NCBI GenBank assembly: GCA_022825005.1
Contig: JAJDYU010000004.1
Coordinates: 1 to 64,000, forward strand
Source of the DNA: Acidimicrobiia bacterium
Lineage (GTDB): Bacteria; Actinomycetota; Acidimicrobiia; Acidimicrobiales; Bin134
Length of the DNA: 64,000 nt
Direction of reading: 5' to 3'
Shown in pieces: positions 56,718-64,000 of the stretch. The notes beneath the pieces were generated by a model that had not been told where the DNA came from, did no database searches, and worked only from the letters and a program-made list of their open reading frames with translations. Made by a program: the position numbers and the translations under genes. Position 1 is the first letter of the stretch. Each line of letters starts with the position of its first letter.

Positions 56718-57830
56718 TCAGTCCATATCGGCCAGGGAGTCAACGAGGCGGTCCATGCGCTCGGTAAAATTCACATCGCAGCGCAGGAAGCGGTCGTCTA
56801 GGCCCCGCCATGACACCGCGCCGTCCTTCACGATCACCCCCCGCTCGAGCAGACCATTGAAGACCTCGGTGGAGTCTGTGTCGGGGTCGAGAATCTCCAC
56901 CAAGAAGAAGTTGGAGCGGCTGCCGGGCACCATGCGGAACCGATCCAGCTCCCCGAACCGCCCTTGGACGTGGTGGCGGGCCTCGACGATGGTCGACACG
57001 GTGCGGGCCACGTGCTCGTGGTCGTCGAGGGCAGCGACGCCGCCGGCGATCTGGAGCTGGCCCATGTTCCAGGTGGGCTTGACGGCCAACAGGGCGTCGA
57101 TGATGGGTCGGGCGGCCACGCCGAAGCCGATCCGCAGTCCGGCTAAGCCGAAAGCCTTGGAGAACGTCCGCAACACGATCAAGTGCTCGTACTCCCTGGC
57201 CAGGTGGACGTAGCCGGGAGTGTCGGAATAGTGGACATAGGCCTCGTCGAGTACCACTAGCGCCTGAGGGGCGGCCTCGACCATGCGGCGCACCTCGGCC
57301 TCTTCCAGCCAGGTGCCCGACGGGCTGTGCGGATTGGTGATGAACACAATTCGGGTGTCGGGGTCGATGGCCGCGGCGTAGGCCTCAGGGTCGAGCGCCA
57401 TGGCAGGTCGGCGGGTGGCCTCCGGGACCAAAACCGGCATGCGCCCCTCAGCCTCGGCAAACAGGTGGAAGATGGGAAAGCAGGGGGCCGGCATCATCAC
57501 CTTGCCGCCGGGCTCGCAGAAAGCCCGGATGACCAGCGAGATGATTTCGGTCTCCCCCGCTCCGCACACCACCTGGTCGGGCTGGTAGTCGTAGGTGTCG
57601 GCGATCTTCTCTCGCAGTGGCTCGGCGGTCCACGGCGGATAGAGGTGGAGGCGGTCGAGTGCGTCGGCCACCGCAGCCCTGGCCTTGGGGGAGGCGCCAT
57701 AGGGGTTCTCCGCCGAGCCCAGCTTGGCGATGTCGTCCGGCGCGATGCCGTAGCGCTGGGCCACATAATCGGCGGGCAACCCCGGGACGTAGTACTCGGG
57801 ATTCTTCAAGCCGGGATGGGCATGAAACAT
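56718..57830 (-). CDS. histidinol-phosphate-aminotransferase-like PLP enzyme
   Basis: A 370-residue fold-type I aminotransferase. The start at 57830 is favoured by GGAGG about six bases upstream. It shows KLGSAENPYGASPKARAAVADAL, GAGETEIISLVIRAF, FITNPHSPSGTWL and DEAYVHYSD. The PLP lysine is in RTFSKAFGLAGLRIGF, and a C-terminal arginine is in LRCDVNFTERMDRL, all HisC-like. Biosynthetic HisC usually sits among his genes; here it is in a catabolic cluster, so a different 2-oxo acid or amino alcohol substrate is likely. It diverges from the flavoprotein at 57881 with only 50 bases between. Confidence 0.9.
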   Translation of the reverse strand: MFHAHPGLKNPEYYVPGLPADYVAQRYGIAPDDIAKLGSAENPYGASPKARAAVADALDRLHLYPPWTAEPLREKIADTYDYQPDQVVCGAGETEIISLVIRAFCEPGGKVMMPAPCFPIFHLFAEAEGRMPVLVPEATRRPAMALDPEAYAAAIDPDTRIVFITNPHSPSGTWLEEAEVRRMVEAAPQALVVLDEAYVHYSDTPGYVHLAREYEHLIVLRTFSKAFGLAGLRIGFGVAARPIIDALLAVKPTWNMGQLQIAGGVAALDDHEHVARTVSTIVEARHHVQGRFGELDRFRMVPGSRSNFFLVEILDPDTDSTEVFNGLLERGVIVKDGAVSWRGLDDRFLRCDVNFTERMDRLVDSLADMD

Positions 57831-57880
57831 GGGGCCTCCCTCGGAGTACTGGAAGTGCCGAGACTCTACAATGCTGCCCA

Positions 57881-60331
57881 ATGGCGGTGCCTGAGTCAGC
57901 CCAGGTGGTGATTGTGGGCGGGGGGATCTGCGGCGCCAGCCTGCTGTACCACCTGGCCCATGAAGGCTGGACCGACACGCTGCTGGTGGAGAAGGGCGAG
58001 TTGACCTCGGGCTCCACTTGGCACGCCGCCGGCCAGGTGACGCACTCGGTTTCGAGCTACACCCTGGCCTACTTCCGCAAGTACGGCTGTGAGCTCTACG
58101 CCTCGCTCGAGGCCGAGAGCGGCATCGCCACTTCGTGGCATCGCAGTGGGAGCTTCCGGGTGGCCTACCAGCCCATCGAGGTGGACTGGCTCAAGGGGCA
58201 GCTGGGCGTAGCCGACTACGTGGGCAACCACATGGAGTGGGTTGACCGCGACTTCATGGCCAAGCGCCATCCGTTCTACGACGTCGAGCCGATCATCGGC
58301 GCGGTGTGGACTCCCGATGACGGACATGTCGATCCCACCGGGGCGGAGAATGCCATGGTTGCGGTGGCCCGCCGCCGAGGGGCGCAGGTGAGCCGCCGCA
58401 ACCGGGTGATCGACATCAGCTGCCTAGATGACGGTTCGTTCGAGGTGGTCACCGAGCAAGGAACGGTCCGGGCTGAGCACGTGGTGAACGCGGCGGGCTG
58501 CTACGCCCATCGAGTGGCGGGCATGGTGGGCCTCTCGGTGCCCATGGCCAACGTCTTGCACACCTATCTGATAACCGATGCGGTTCCCGAGTTTGCCGAC
58601 CTAGAACACGAGCTGCCCGTGGTGCGCGACGACTACGTGTCGGGCTATCTGCGCCAAGAGCAGATGTCGGGACTCATCGGAATCTACGAGCAGCGCGATG
58701 CCGAGACCGCGTGGCCCGACGGACCCGACTGGTCGCTGGAAAGCCCCCTCTTCCCCGCCGACTACGACCGGATCGGGCACTGGCTGGCCCGAGCCTTCGA
58801 GCGAATGCCGGTGCTGGAGCCGTTGGGTATTAGACGGGCCATCCGGGGGGCCATCGCCCACACCCCCGACGGGGAGCCCCTGCTGGGGCCGTCGGGCATT
58901 CCCAACTTCTGGATGATGGCGGGGGTGCAGGTGGGGATCGCCGACGGGCCCGGACTGGGGCGGGAACTGGCCCGCTGGATGGTGCACGGCGAGACCGAGG
59001 TGAGCGTCCGCGGGTATGACGCCCGCCGCTTCGGGTTCGTGCCGGCCGACGACGCGCTGCGCTATGGGCGAATCAAGGGGGCCGAAGACTACGAGTACCG
59101 CCATCAGACGCCGGTTCCGGGGTTGGAGCGTCCCGAGCTGCGTCCCTATCGGGTGAACACGCTGCACCAGCGATTTTCCGACAAGGGGGCGGTGTTCACC
59201 CAGGTGTACGGGTGGGAGCGTCCCAAGTGGTTCCCCGGGGCGGCCGGGCTGGCCCAGCAGGACGTGGTGGCTTTTCGCCACACCGACTGGTTCCCGGTGG
59301 TAGCGGAGGAGTGCCGGGCGGTGCGGGAGCGGGTCGGCATCTTGGACAGCACCGCCTTCGCCAAGTTCGACCTCGTCGGCCCCGACGCCGCGGCGGTGCT
59401 GGACCGGCTCACCACCAACACGCTGCCGTCGGCAGGGCGGATCGCCCTCAGCTACTTCCTCACCCCCACCGGGCGAATCGAGGGCGAGGCCACCATCACC
59501 CGGCTGGGCGACGACCACTTCTATCTGGTGTCGGCGGCTGTGGGTGAGCAGAAGGACCGGGAGTACTTCGAGACCCACTGGCCGGCCGGCGCCCGTGCCG
59601 AGCTGAAGGGGCGTTCTGAGGACTTCGGCGTTCTGGCCGTGGCGGGGCCCCGAGCTCGCGAGCTTTTGGCCCGGTGTACCGACGCCGACTTGGGCAATGA
59701 GTCATTCCGATGGCTCAGCGCCCAGTCCATCGCTGTGGCCGGAGTGGATGTGCGGGCCCTTCGGGTGGGCTTTGTCGGCGAGTTGGGCTGGGAGCTGCAC
59801 GCACCGACGGCTGATCTGGGCGCCTTGTACGACGCGTTGTGGGAGGCGGGCCAAGACCTGGGGGTGGCCAACGTGGGCAATCACGCCCTCGACTCGCTGC
59901 GCATGGAGAAGCAGTACATGGTGAGCCGCGACCTCACCCACGATGTGGGCCCCGACGAGGCCGGCCTCCACCGCTTCGTCAAGCTCGACAAGGGGCAGTT
60001 TGTGGGCCGGGACGCCTTGGCTCGCCGTCGGGAGCAGGCCCAGTCGGGGCGCCATCGGTACCGATGGAAGCTGGCCTATCTGGCCATCGACACTGACGAT
60101 GCCGATGTCCACGGCAGCGATGGGGTGTACGCCGACGGCGAGCCGGTGGGGCTGATCACCACCGGCGCCTACGGCCACACGGAGAGACAGGGCTTGGGCT
60201 TCGCCTACCTGGCCCCCGAGCACGGCGAGCCCGGCACCGAGTTGCAAGTGCGGGTGGTGGGCGAGTTTCGCCCGGCTCGGGTGCTGAGCGAGCCGGTCTA
60301 CGATCCCACCAGCGCTCGATTGCGCGGGTAG
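57881..60331 (+). CDS. FAD-dependent oxidoreductase fused to a GcvT-like domain (dimethylglycine/sarcosine dehydrogenase type)
   Basis: An 816-residue two-domain enzyme. The N-terminal FAD domain begins VVIVGGGICGASLLYHLAHEG, and SGSTWHAAGQV holds the His that covalently binds FAD in dimethylglycine dehydrogenase. It ends in RGAIAHTPDGEPLLGP. The C-terminal 400 residues are aminomethyltransferase-like (ECRAVRERVGILDSTAFAKFDLVGPDA, LGWELHAPTADL, HALDSLRMEKQY), which binds tetrahydrofolate and captures the released methyl group as a one-carbon unit. It would demethylate an N-methylglycine-type amine. The neighbouring Rieske oxygenase genes fit an N-methyl amine degradation route. Confidence 0.92.
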   Translation: MAVPESAQVVIVGGGICGASLLYHLAHEGWTDTLLVEKGELTSGSTWHAAGQVTHSVSSYTLAYFRKYGCELYASLEAESGIATSWHRSGSFRVAYQPIEVDWLKGQLGVADYVGNHMEWVDRDFMAKRHPFYDVEPIIGAVWTPDDGHVDPTGAENAMVAVARRRGAQVSRRNRVIDISCLDDGSFEVVTEQGTVRAEHVVNAAGCYAHRVAGMVGLSVPMANVLHTYLITDAVPEFADLEHELPVVRDDYVSGYLRQEQMSGLIGIYEQRDAETAWPDGPDWSLESPLFPADYDRIGHWLARAFERMPVLEPLGIRRAIRGAIAHTPDGEPLLGPSGIPNFWMMAGVQVGIADGPGLGRELARWMVHGETEVSVRGYDARRFGFVPADDALRYGRIKGAEDYEYRHQTPVPGLERPELRPYRVNTLHQRFSDKGAVFTQVYGWERPKWFPGAAGLAQQDVVAFRHTDWFPVVAEECRAVRERVGILDSTAFAKFDLVGPDAAAVLDRLTTNTLPSAGRIALSYFLTPTGRIEGEATITRLGDDHFYLVSAAVGEQKDREYFETHWPAGARAELKGRSEDFGVLAVAGPRARELLARCTDADLGNESFRWLSAQSIAVAGVDVRALRVGFVGELGWELHAPTADLGALYDALWEAGQDLGVANVGNHALDSLRMEKQYMVSRDLTHDVGPDEAGLHRFVKLDKGQFVGRDALARRREQAQSGRHRYRWKLAYLAIDTDDADVHGSDGVYADGEPVGLITTGAYGHTERQGLGFAYLAPEHGEPGTELQVRVVGEFRPARVLSEPVYDPTSARLRG

Positions 60332-60349
60332 CCCAGGATGGAGGGAGCT

Positions 60350-61162
60350 GTGTCCGCCGCCAATACGGACAGTCGCCGATACCAGGCCTACGCCGGGTTC
60401 GTGACTACGCCCCGGTACTTCGACGACAGCCCGCAGCAGTTCTTGCAAGTGGCCCCTGCGGGCACCGGAGTGCTCCAACGGGTGCTCCACATTCCCGGCT
60501 ATGAGTGGGGGCTCGATGAGCGGGCCGGCAACTTCGAGTTGCTGAGCGAAGCAGCGGCCTGCCTGGCCCAGTCGCACTGCCAGGTGATCGGGCAGGTGGG
60601 CACCAACTGGGTGCACTGCTCGGGCACCACTGGCCCAGACGAGATCGAGGCGTTCTGCCGGCGGCTGGCCGACGAGTCCGGGGTGCGCTTCCTCATGGCC
60701 GGACAGTGCTTGGTGGAGGCGCTGCGGGCCATCGGGGCCACCACCGTCACCGTGGCCAACGGCTATTTCCGCCCCGACTGGTCGGCAGGCATCAACCGCT
60801 ATCTGGAAGCGGCGGGCTTCGAGATCATGTGGGCGGGCGACCTGATCGACCAGGGACTGGTGGCCGACCACGACGAGAAGCTGGCCATCGAAGCCGCCAC
60901 CTTGTGGGACTATCCCGATCACCTCATGACCGCCGCCGCGGTGGACGCCCACCGGCGGGCCCCCGATGCCGACGCCATCGTCCAGACCGGGGCCGGATTC
61001 CGGATGCTCCAGGTGGCCGAGGCTGTGGAGGAGCGCACCGGCACCCCTGTGGTGGCGTCGGACATCGCTCTCTACTGGGCCATGCTGTCGGAGCTGGGCC
61101 TGTCGGCAGCGCCAGGGCACGGCTCGTTGCTGGCCATGCTGGGTGGACAGAGGCCGACATGA
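60350..61162 (+). CDS. maleate isomerase/arylmalonate-decarboxylase-like protein
   Basis: A 270-residue protein if started at GTG 60350, which has GGAGG five bases upstream; the ATG at 60338 adds four residues. The tandem alpha/beta fold of maleate isomerases and Asp/Glu racemases is suggested by NWVHCSGTTGPDEIEAFCRRL (first cysteine loop), FLMAGQCLVEALRAIGATTVTVANGYF, GFEIMWAGDLID and ADAIVQTGAGFRMLQVAEAVEERTGTPVVAS. The second loop, normally with a catalytic cysteine, reads QTGAGFR, so the usual two-cysteine mechanism is not available. Function is therefore uncertain. It is translated with the sulfotransferase gene by overlapping codons. Confidence 0.72.
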   Translation: MSAANTDSRRYQAYAGFVTTPRYFDDSPQQFLQVAPAGTGVLQRVLHIPGYEWGLDERAGNFELLSEAAACLAQSHCQVIGQVGTNWVHCSGTTGPDEIEAFCRRLADESGVRFLMAGQCLVEALRAIGATTVTVANGYFRPDWSAGINRYLEAAGFEIMWAGDLIDQGLVADHDEKLAIEAATLWDYPDHLMTAAAVDAHRRAPDADAIVQTGAGFRMLQVAEAVEERTGTPVVASDIALYWAMLSELGLSAAPGHGSLLAMLGGQRPT

Positions 61163-61908
61163 CCAGCGGCCCGAAGATCCTGGCCTTGTGGGCTGTCCCC
61201 CGGTCCACATCCACCGCCTTCGAGTGGATGATGCGGATGCGGGGCGACATGACCTGCTTCCACGAGCCTTTCGGAGAGGTGTGGTACCAGGGCGAGTCGC
61301 CTGACTGGCCCCGCCTACAGCCCGACAGCGTGCGCACCCCTGGCCTCACCTACCAGTCGGCTTGGGCCACCCTGAGGGCCGCGGCGGCCGATGGCCCGGT
61401 GTTCATCAAGGACTTCCCCCTCTATCTCGATGCCCTGTGGGGCGACGAATTCTTCGATCGCTTCATCCACAGCTTCATCATCCGCGACCCGGCCAAGACC
61501 CTCACCTCGATGTTCAAGCACTGGCCCGACTTTCACATCAAGGAGACGGGGTTCGCCGAGCAGCGGGCCCTGTTCGACCATCTTGCGTCCCAGACGGGCA
61601 CACCGCCGCCGGTGATCGACAGCGACGACCTGCTGGAGGACCCGCCCGGCGTGGTGGCCGCCTGGTGCCGGGCGGTGGGCATCGACTTCATCGAGAGTGC
61701 GCTGCGGTGGGAGTCCGGCGCCCGCGACGAGGTGAGCTGGTGGGACGGTGGCTCTTTCCACGAGAACCTCCGAAACTCCCGAGGCCTTGAACCCCAGGCT
61801 CGAACCTACGTCGACATCACCACCGCCCCCGAGCGGGTTCAGGAGGCCTACGAGGTGACCCGCCCGCACTATGACCACCTCTTCGCCCATCGCTTGCAAG
61901 TTCGATGA
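61159..61908 (+). CDS. sulfotransferase-family protein
   Basis: A 249-residue protein of the sulfotransferase fold. WAVPRSTSTAFEWMM at residues 11-25 is the 5'-phosphosulfate loop (PAPS binding), and FIIRDPAKTLTSMFKHW holds the 3'-phosphate motif. The rest is short for the family and contains a tryptophan-rich C-terminal region (WWDGGSFHENLRNS). It may sulfonate a hydroxyl or amine of the compound handled by its neighbours. The ATG overlaps the preceding stop (ATGA) and its own stop overlaps the FrhB-like ATG, so the four genes from 60350 to the right edge form one operon. Confidence 0.85.
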   Translation: MTSGPKILALWAVPRSTSTAFEWMMRMRGDMTCFHEPFGEVWYQGESPDWPRLQPDSVRTPGLTYQSAWATLRAAAADGPVFIKDFPLYLDALWGDEFFDRFIHSFIIRDPAKTLTSMFKHWPDFHIKETGFAEQRALFDHLASQTGTPPPVIDSDDLLEDPPGVVAAWCRAVGIDFIESALRWESGARDEVSWWDGGSFHENLRNSRGLEPQARTYVDITTAPERVQEAYEVTRPHYDHLFAHRLQVR

Positions 61909-63170
61909 CCGGCCAGCGCGAATCCGAGACGCTGGCCAACGGAGCGAGCCACGCCGGAAAGGTGAGCGCGATGGCCAGCGTGGCCGAGGTGGTGGCCCAC
62001 GACCTGTGCGTGGGCTGCGGGCTTTGCGAGGCGGTCACCGGCGGGCGCGTGACGATGGCGACAACGCCGGTCGGGTCTCTGCGTCCCGGGCCGGTGGACG
62101 GATTCTCGGCCGAGGAGGAGCGGGCCATCCTCAACGCCTGTCCCGGGGTGGTTGCCGAGCCCCGGACCGATTCACGCTTGCCGCTCGACCCTGTGTGGGG
62201 CCGATACGGCACCATGCGCTACGCGTGGGCGGCCGATGCCGGGGTGCGATTCACTGCGGCCACTGCGGGGGTGCTCACCGCTTTGGGCCAGCACGTGTTA
62301 GCCATTGGCGAGGCCGCATTCGTCCTCCATGTGGGCCCCGATCCCTCCCGACCTTTGCGAACCCGCTGGGTGATCAGCTCCACGCCCGAGGAGGTACTGG
62401 CCAATGCGGGTTCCCGATACGGGCCGACCGCCCCCTTGGCCGGCTTGGGGGTGGCGCTTGACCGGGGAGAGCCGTTTGCGGTCATCGCCAAGCCCTGCGA
62501 CCTCGGGGCGCTGCACCGGCGAGCGGCAACCGACTCCCGCATCGACAAGCTGGTGGTGGCCCGGTTGGCCATGGTGTGCGGCGGTCAGTCGCGGTTTTCC
62601 AAGACGCAGCGGCTGCTGGACCAGTTAGGAGTGGCCGAGTCTGACGTGACGCTCATTCGCTATCGGGGCCACGGCAATCCCGGTCCCACCCGGGTGGAGA
62701 CCCGTGACGGACAGTCGTTTGAGGTGAGCTATCTCGAATTGTGGGAGGACGAGGGCACTTGGGACCTCGAAACCCGCTGCAAGCTGTGCCCTGATGCCCT
62801 GGGAGAGGCCGCCGACGTGGCGGTGGCCGACGTTTGGCCCGGCGGGGCGCCCACCGGTGAGGACGAGGGTTTCAGCGGCGTTGTCGCCCGCAGTGAAGTG
62901 GGCGAGTCGCTCCTAAGCCGGGCGGCGGCTGATGGGCGGATTGTGCTGGGAGACGCCATCGGCCCGCGGGATTTGGACCACATGCAGCCCCATCAGGTGC
63001 GAAAGAAGGAGGCCCTGGCGGCCCGCTTTCGGGGTATGGCTGATGCCGGGGTGCCGCCTATCGCCACACCGGGGCTGCGGATCGACGAGTTGGGCCGCCG
63101 CTTGGAGCCGGAGCGGGCCGCGGCTCAGCGCAGAGGGGCGGCGGCGCGGATGAAGGCGGCCGGCTCATGA
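61905..63170 (+). CDS. coenzyme F420 hydrogenase/dehydrogenase beta-subunit family protein (FrhB-like)
   Basis: A 421-residue FrhB-family protein. Near residues 34-45 it has LCVGCGLCEAV, a cysteine-rich iron-sulfur loop, and a later CKLCPDALGEAADVAVADVW. The segments AGSRYGPTAPLAGL and VIAKPCDLGALHRRA match the FrhB-C domain, which binds FAD and F420 or serves as an electron relay in F420-dependent oxidoreductases. It may supply electrons to a neighbouring enzyme. The start at 61905 overlaps the sulfotransferase stop; its stop overlaps the next gene. Confidence 0.88.
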   Translation: MTGQRESETLANGASHAGKVSAMASVAEVVAHDLCVGCGLCEAVTGGRVTMATTPVGSLRPGPVDGFSAEEERAILNACPGVVAEPRTDSRLPLDPVWGRYGTMRYAWAADAGVRFTAATAGVLTALGQHVLAIGEAAFVLHVGPDPSRPLRTRWVISSTPEEVLANAGSRYGPTAPLAGLGVALDRGEPFAVIAKPCDLGALHRRAATDSRIDKLVVARLAMVCGGQSRFSKTQRLLDQLGVAESDVTLIRYRGHGNPGPTRVETRDGQSFEVSYLELWEDEGTWDLETRCKLCPDALGEAADVAVADVWPGGAPTGEDEGFSGVVARSEVGESLLSRAAADGRIVLGDAIGPRDLDHMQPHQVRKKEALAARFRGMADAGVPPIATPGLRIDELGRRLEPERAAAQRRGAAARMKAAGS

Positions 63171-64000
63171 CCGGCCAAGGCGCGCCGAACGGGCCTGGGA
63201 TTCCGAGCGCCATGCGGGCGGCGGTGCTGGTGGGCAACGGCGGTCCCGAGATGATCGAGGTGCGGAGCGATGTGCCCGTCCCCCAGCCCGATGCCGACGA
63301 AGTGCTGATTGAGGTGGCGGCCTGCGGCATCAACAACACCGATATCAACACCCGGGTGGGCTGGTATAGCCGGTCGGTGACCGGTGCCACCGCCGGCCGC
63401 GGGTTTGAGGAGGCCCGGTCCGACGACAGCACCTGGGGCGGAGGGTCGCTGGTCTTTCCCCGAATTCAAGGGGCCGACGTGAGCGGGCGGGTTGTGGCCG
63501 CCGGCGCCAGCGCAGATCAGGGGCTGATTGGCCGCCGGGTGGTGGTCGACCCCTGGATTCGGGACTCCCACCACCCCGAGCGCCGCGAGCTGGCGGGCTA
63601 CCTGGGCAGCGAGCACGACGGCGGGTTTGCCGAGTACTGCGCAGTGCCGACGGGCAACGCCCACCCCATCGAAACCCCGCTGAGCGACGTGGAGCTGGCC
63701 AGCTTCGCGTGCTCATGGTCGACCGCCGAGCACATGTTGCAGCGGGTGCGGCTCGAGCCGGGCCAGTCGGTGGCGGTCACCGGAGCTTCGGGGGGTGTCG
63801 GCACCGCTCTGATTCAACTGGCCAAGCGGCGAGGGGCTCAGGTGGTGGCCATCGCCGGGAGGGCCAAACTTGACGGATTGGCGGACCTGGGCACCGACGC
63901 GGTGGTGGCCCGCGACGATCCGGCGCCGCTGGAGGCCGCGGTGGCGGCCAACGGGGGGCCGTTCGACGTGGTGGCCGACGTGGTGGGCGGTGACCACTTC
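63167..64000 (+). CDS. zinc-type alcohol dehydrogenase/quinone-reductase family protein, 3' end outside the window
   Basis: The frame is open from ATG 63167 to the right edge (278 codons), so the gene is truncated by the window. It starts with a variable leader, then AVLVGNGGPEMIEVRSDVPV and VAACGINNTDINTRVGW, the medium-chain dehydrogenase N-domain. The nucleotide-binding fold begins at GQSVAVTGASGGVGTALIQLAKRRGAQVVAIAG. The zinc ligands of the classical catalytic site are not clearly all present, so quinone-reductase-type activity is possible. It is overlapped with the FrhB-like gene by four bases. Confidence 0.88.
   Translation, partial: MTGQGAPNGPGIPSAMRAAVLVGNGGPEMIEVRSDVPVPQPDADEVLIEVAACGINNTDINTRVGWYSRSVTGATAGRGFEEARSDDSTWGGGSLVFPRIQGADVSGRVVAAGASADQGLIGRRVVVDPWIRDSHHPERRELAGYLGSEHDGGFAEYCAVPTGNAHPIETPLSDVELASFACSWSTAEHMLQRVRLEPGQSVAVTGASGGVGTALIQLAKRRGAQVVAIAGRAKLDGLADLGTDAVVARDDPAPLEAAVAANGGPFDVVADVVGGDHF

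Noticed and set aside
59702..61210. Minus-strand frame of about 500 codons opposite the flavoprotein and isomerase-like genes
   Set aside because: It spans two clear plus-strand genes with recognised motifs, and is Gly/His-rich.
1..64000. CRISPR arrays, rRNA and tRNA genes
   Set aside because: No regularly spaced short repeats, rRNA-like or tRNA-like sequences were noticed on reading. Short RNAs could have been missed without a search.

Overview
The window is GC-rich (by eye about two-thirds G+C) with tightly packed genes that often overlap by 4 bp (ATGA or GTGA junctions). It carries three cytochrome P450s, F420-type enzymes (an LLM-class oxidoreductase and an FrhB-like protein), acyl-CoA metabolism genes, paired M24 peptidases and several amidohydrolase-2 proteins. 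This suggests an actinobacterium, most like the Acidimicrobiia. That placement is an inference from gene content; no rRNA or tRNA gene was seen.

Layout. 1-1.7 kb: the start of an enoyl-CoA hydratase gene running off the left edge, an alpha/beta hydrolase and a DUF1761 membrane protein. 1.75-3.35 kb: an AbiE toxin-antitoxin pair of lower GC, preceded by a 9-bp-arm inverted repeat touching the antitoxin start codon. 3.4-6.0 kb: ferredoxin, P450 and class III CoA-transferase in one overlapping operon. 6.1-9.8 kb: a large beta-propeller lipoprotein and two small membrane proteins. 9.8-24 kb: acyl-CoA dehydrogenases, a P450, a phosphotransferase, an amidohydrolase, a catalytic/degenerate M24 pair, enoyl-CoA hydratase, a DtxR-type regulator, two acyl-CoA ligases and an LLM oxidoreductase. 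23.7-26.7 kb: FGGY kinase diverging from a 2-hydroxyacid dehydrogenase and a class II aldolase. 27-36.8 kb: a thiolase/DUF35 pair, SDR, P450, orotate phosphoribosyltransferase, a D-aminoacylase-like enzyme, a BKACE enzyme and an amidohydrolase.

36.8-50.3 kb is a genomic island. All its genes lie on the minus strand in the order brxF, brxC, pglX, brxH, pglZ, brxA, which is the BREX type 3 order. They are followed by two cargo genes: a proteasome-like Ntn-hydrolase with a very large insertion, and a 60-residue protein with a strong ribosome-binding site. The island is bounded by a 20-bp direct repeat that is the 3' end of an amidohydrolase gene. The right copy restores the gene's reading frame, and the left copy is the displaced original 3' end, still in frame to its own stop. 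No recombinase was seen inside. The methyltransferase gene is cut by one in-frame TGA between its SAM-binding and DPPF motifs, and BrxF lacks a Walker A lysine.

50.3-64 kb returns to chromosomal-type catabolic genes: an amidohydrolase, a phosphotransferase, two Rieske oxygenases, MmgE/PrpD, a HisC-like aminotransferase, a dimethylglycine-dehydrogenase-like flavoprotein, a maleate-isomerase-like protein, a sulfotransferase, an FrhB-like protein and a partial zinc-type dehydrogenase. A structured 84-nt intergenic repeat occurs at 34.5 and 54.2 kb, with compensatory base changes between the copies.

The observations most worth following are the proteasome-like enzyme attached to BREX, the way the island sits in a protein-coding gene's 3' end, the interrupted methyltransferase, and the covarying palindromic repeat.
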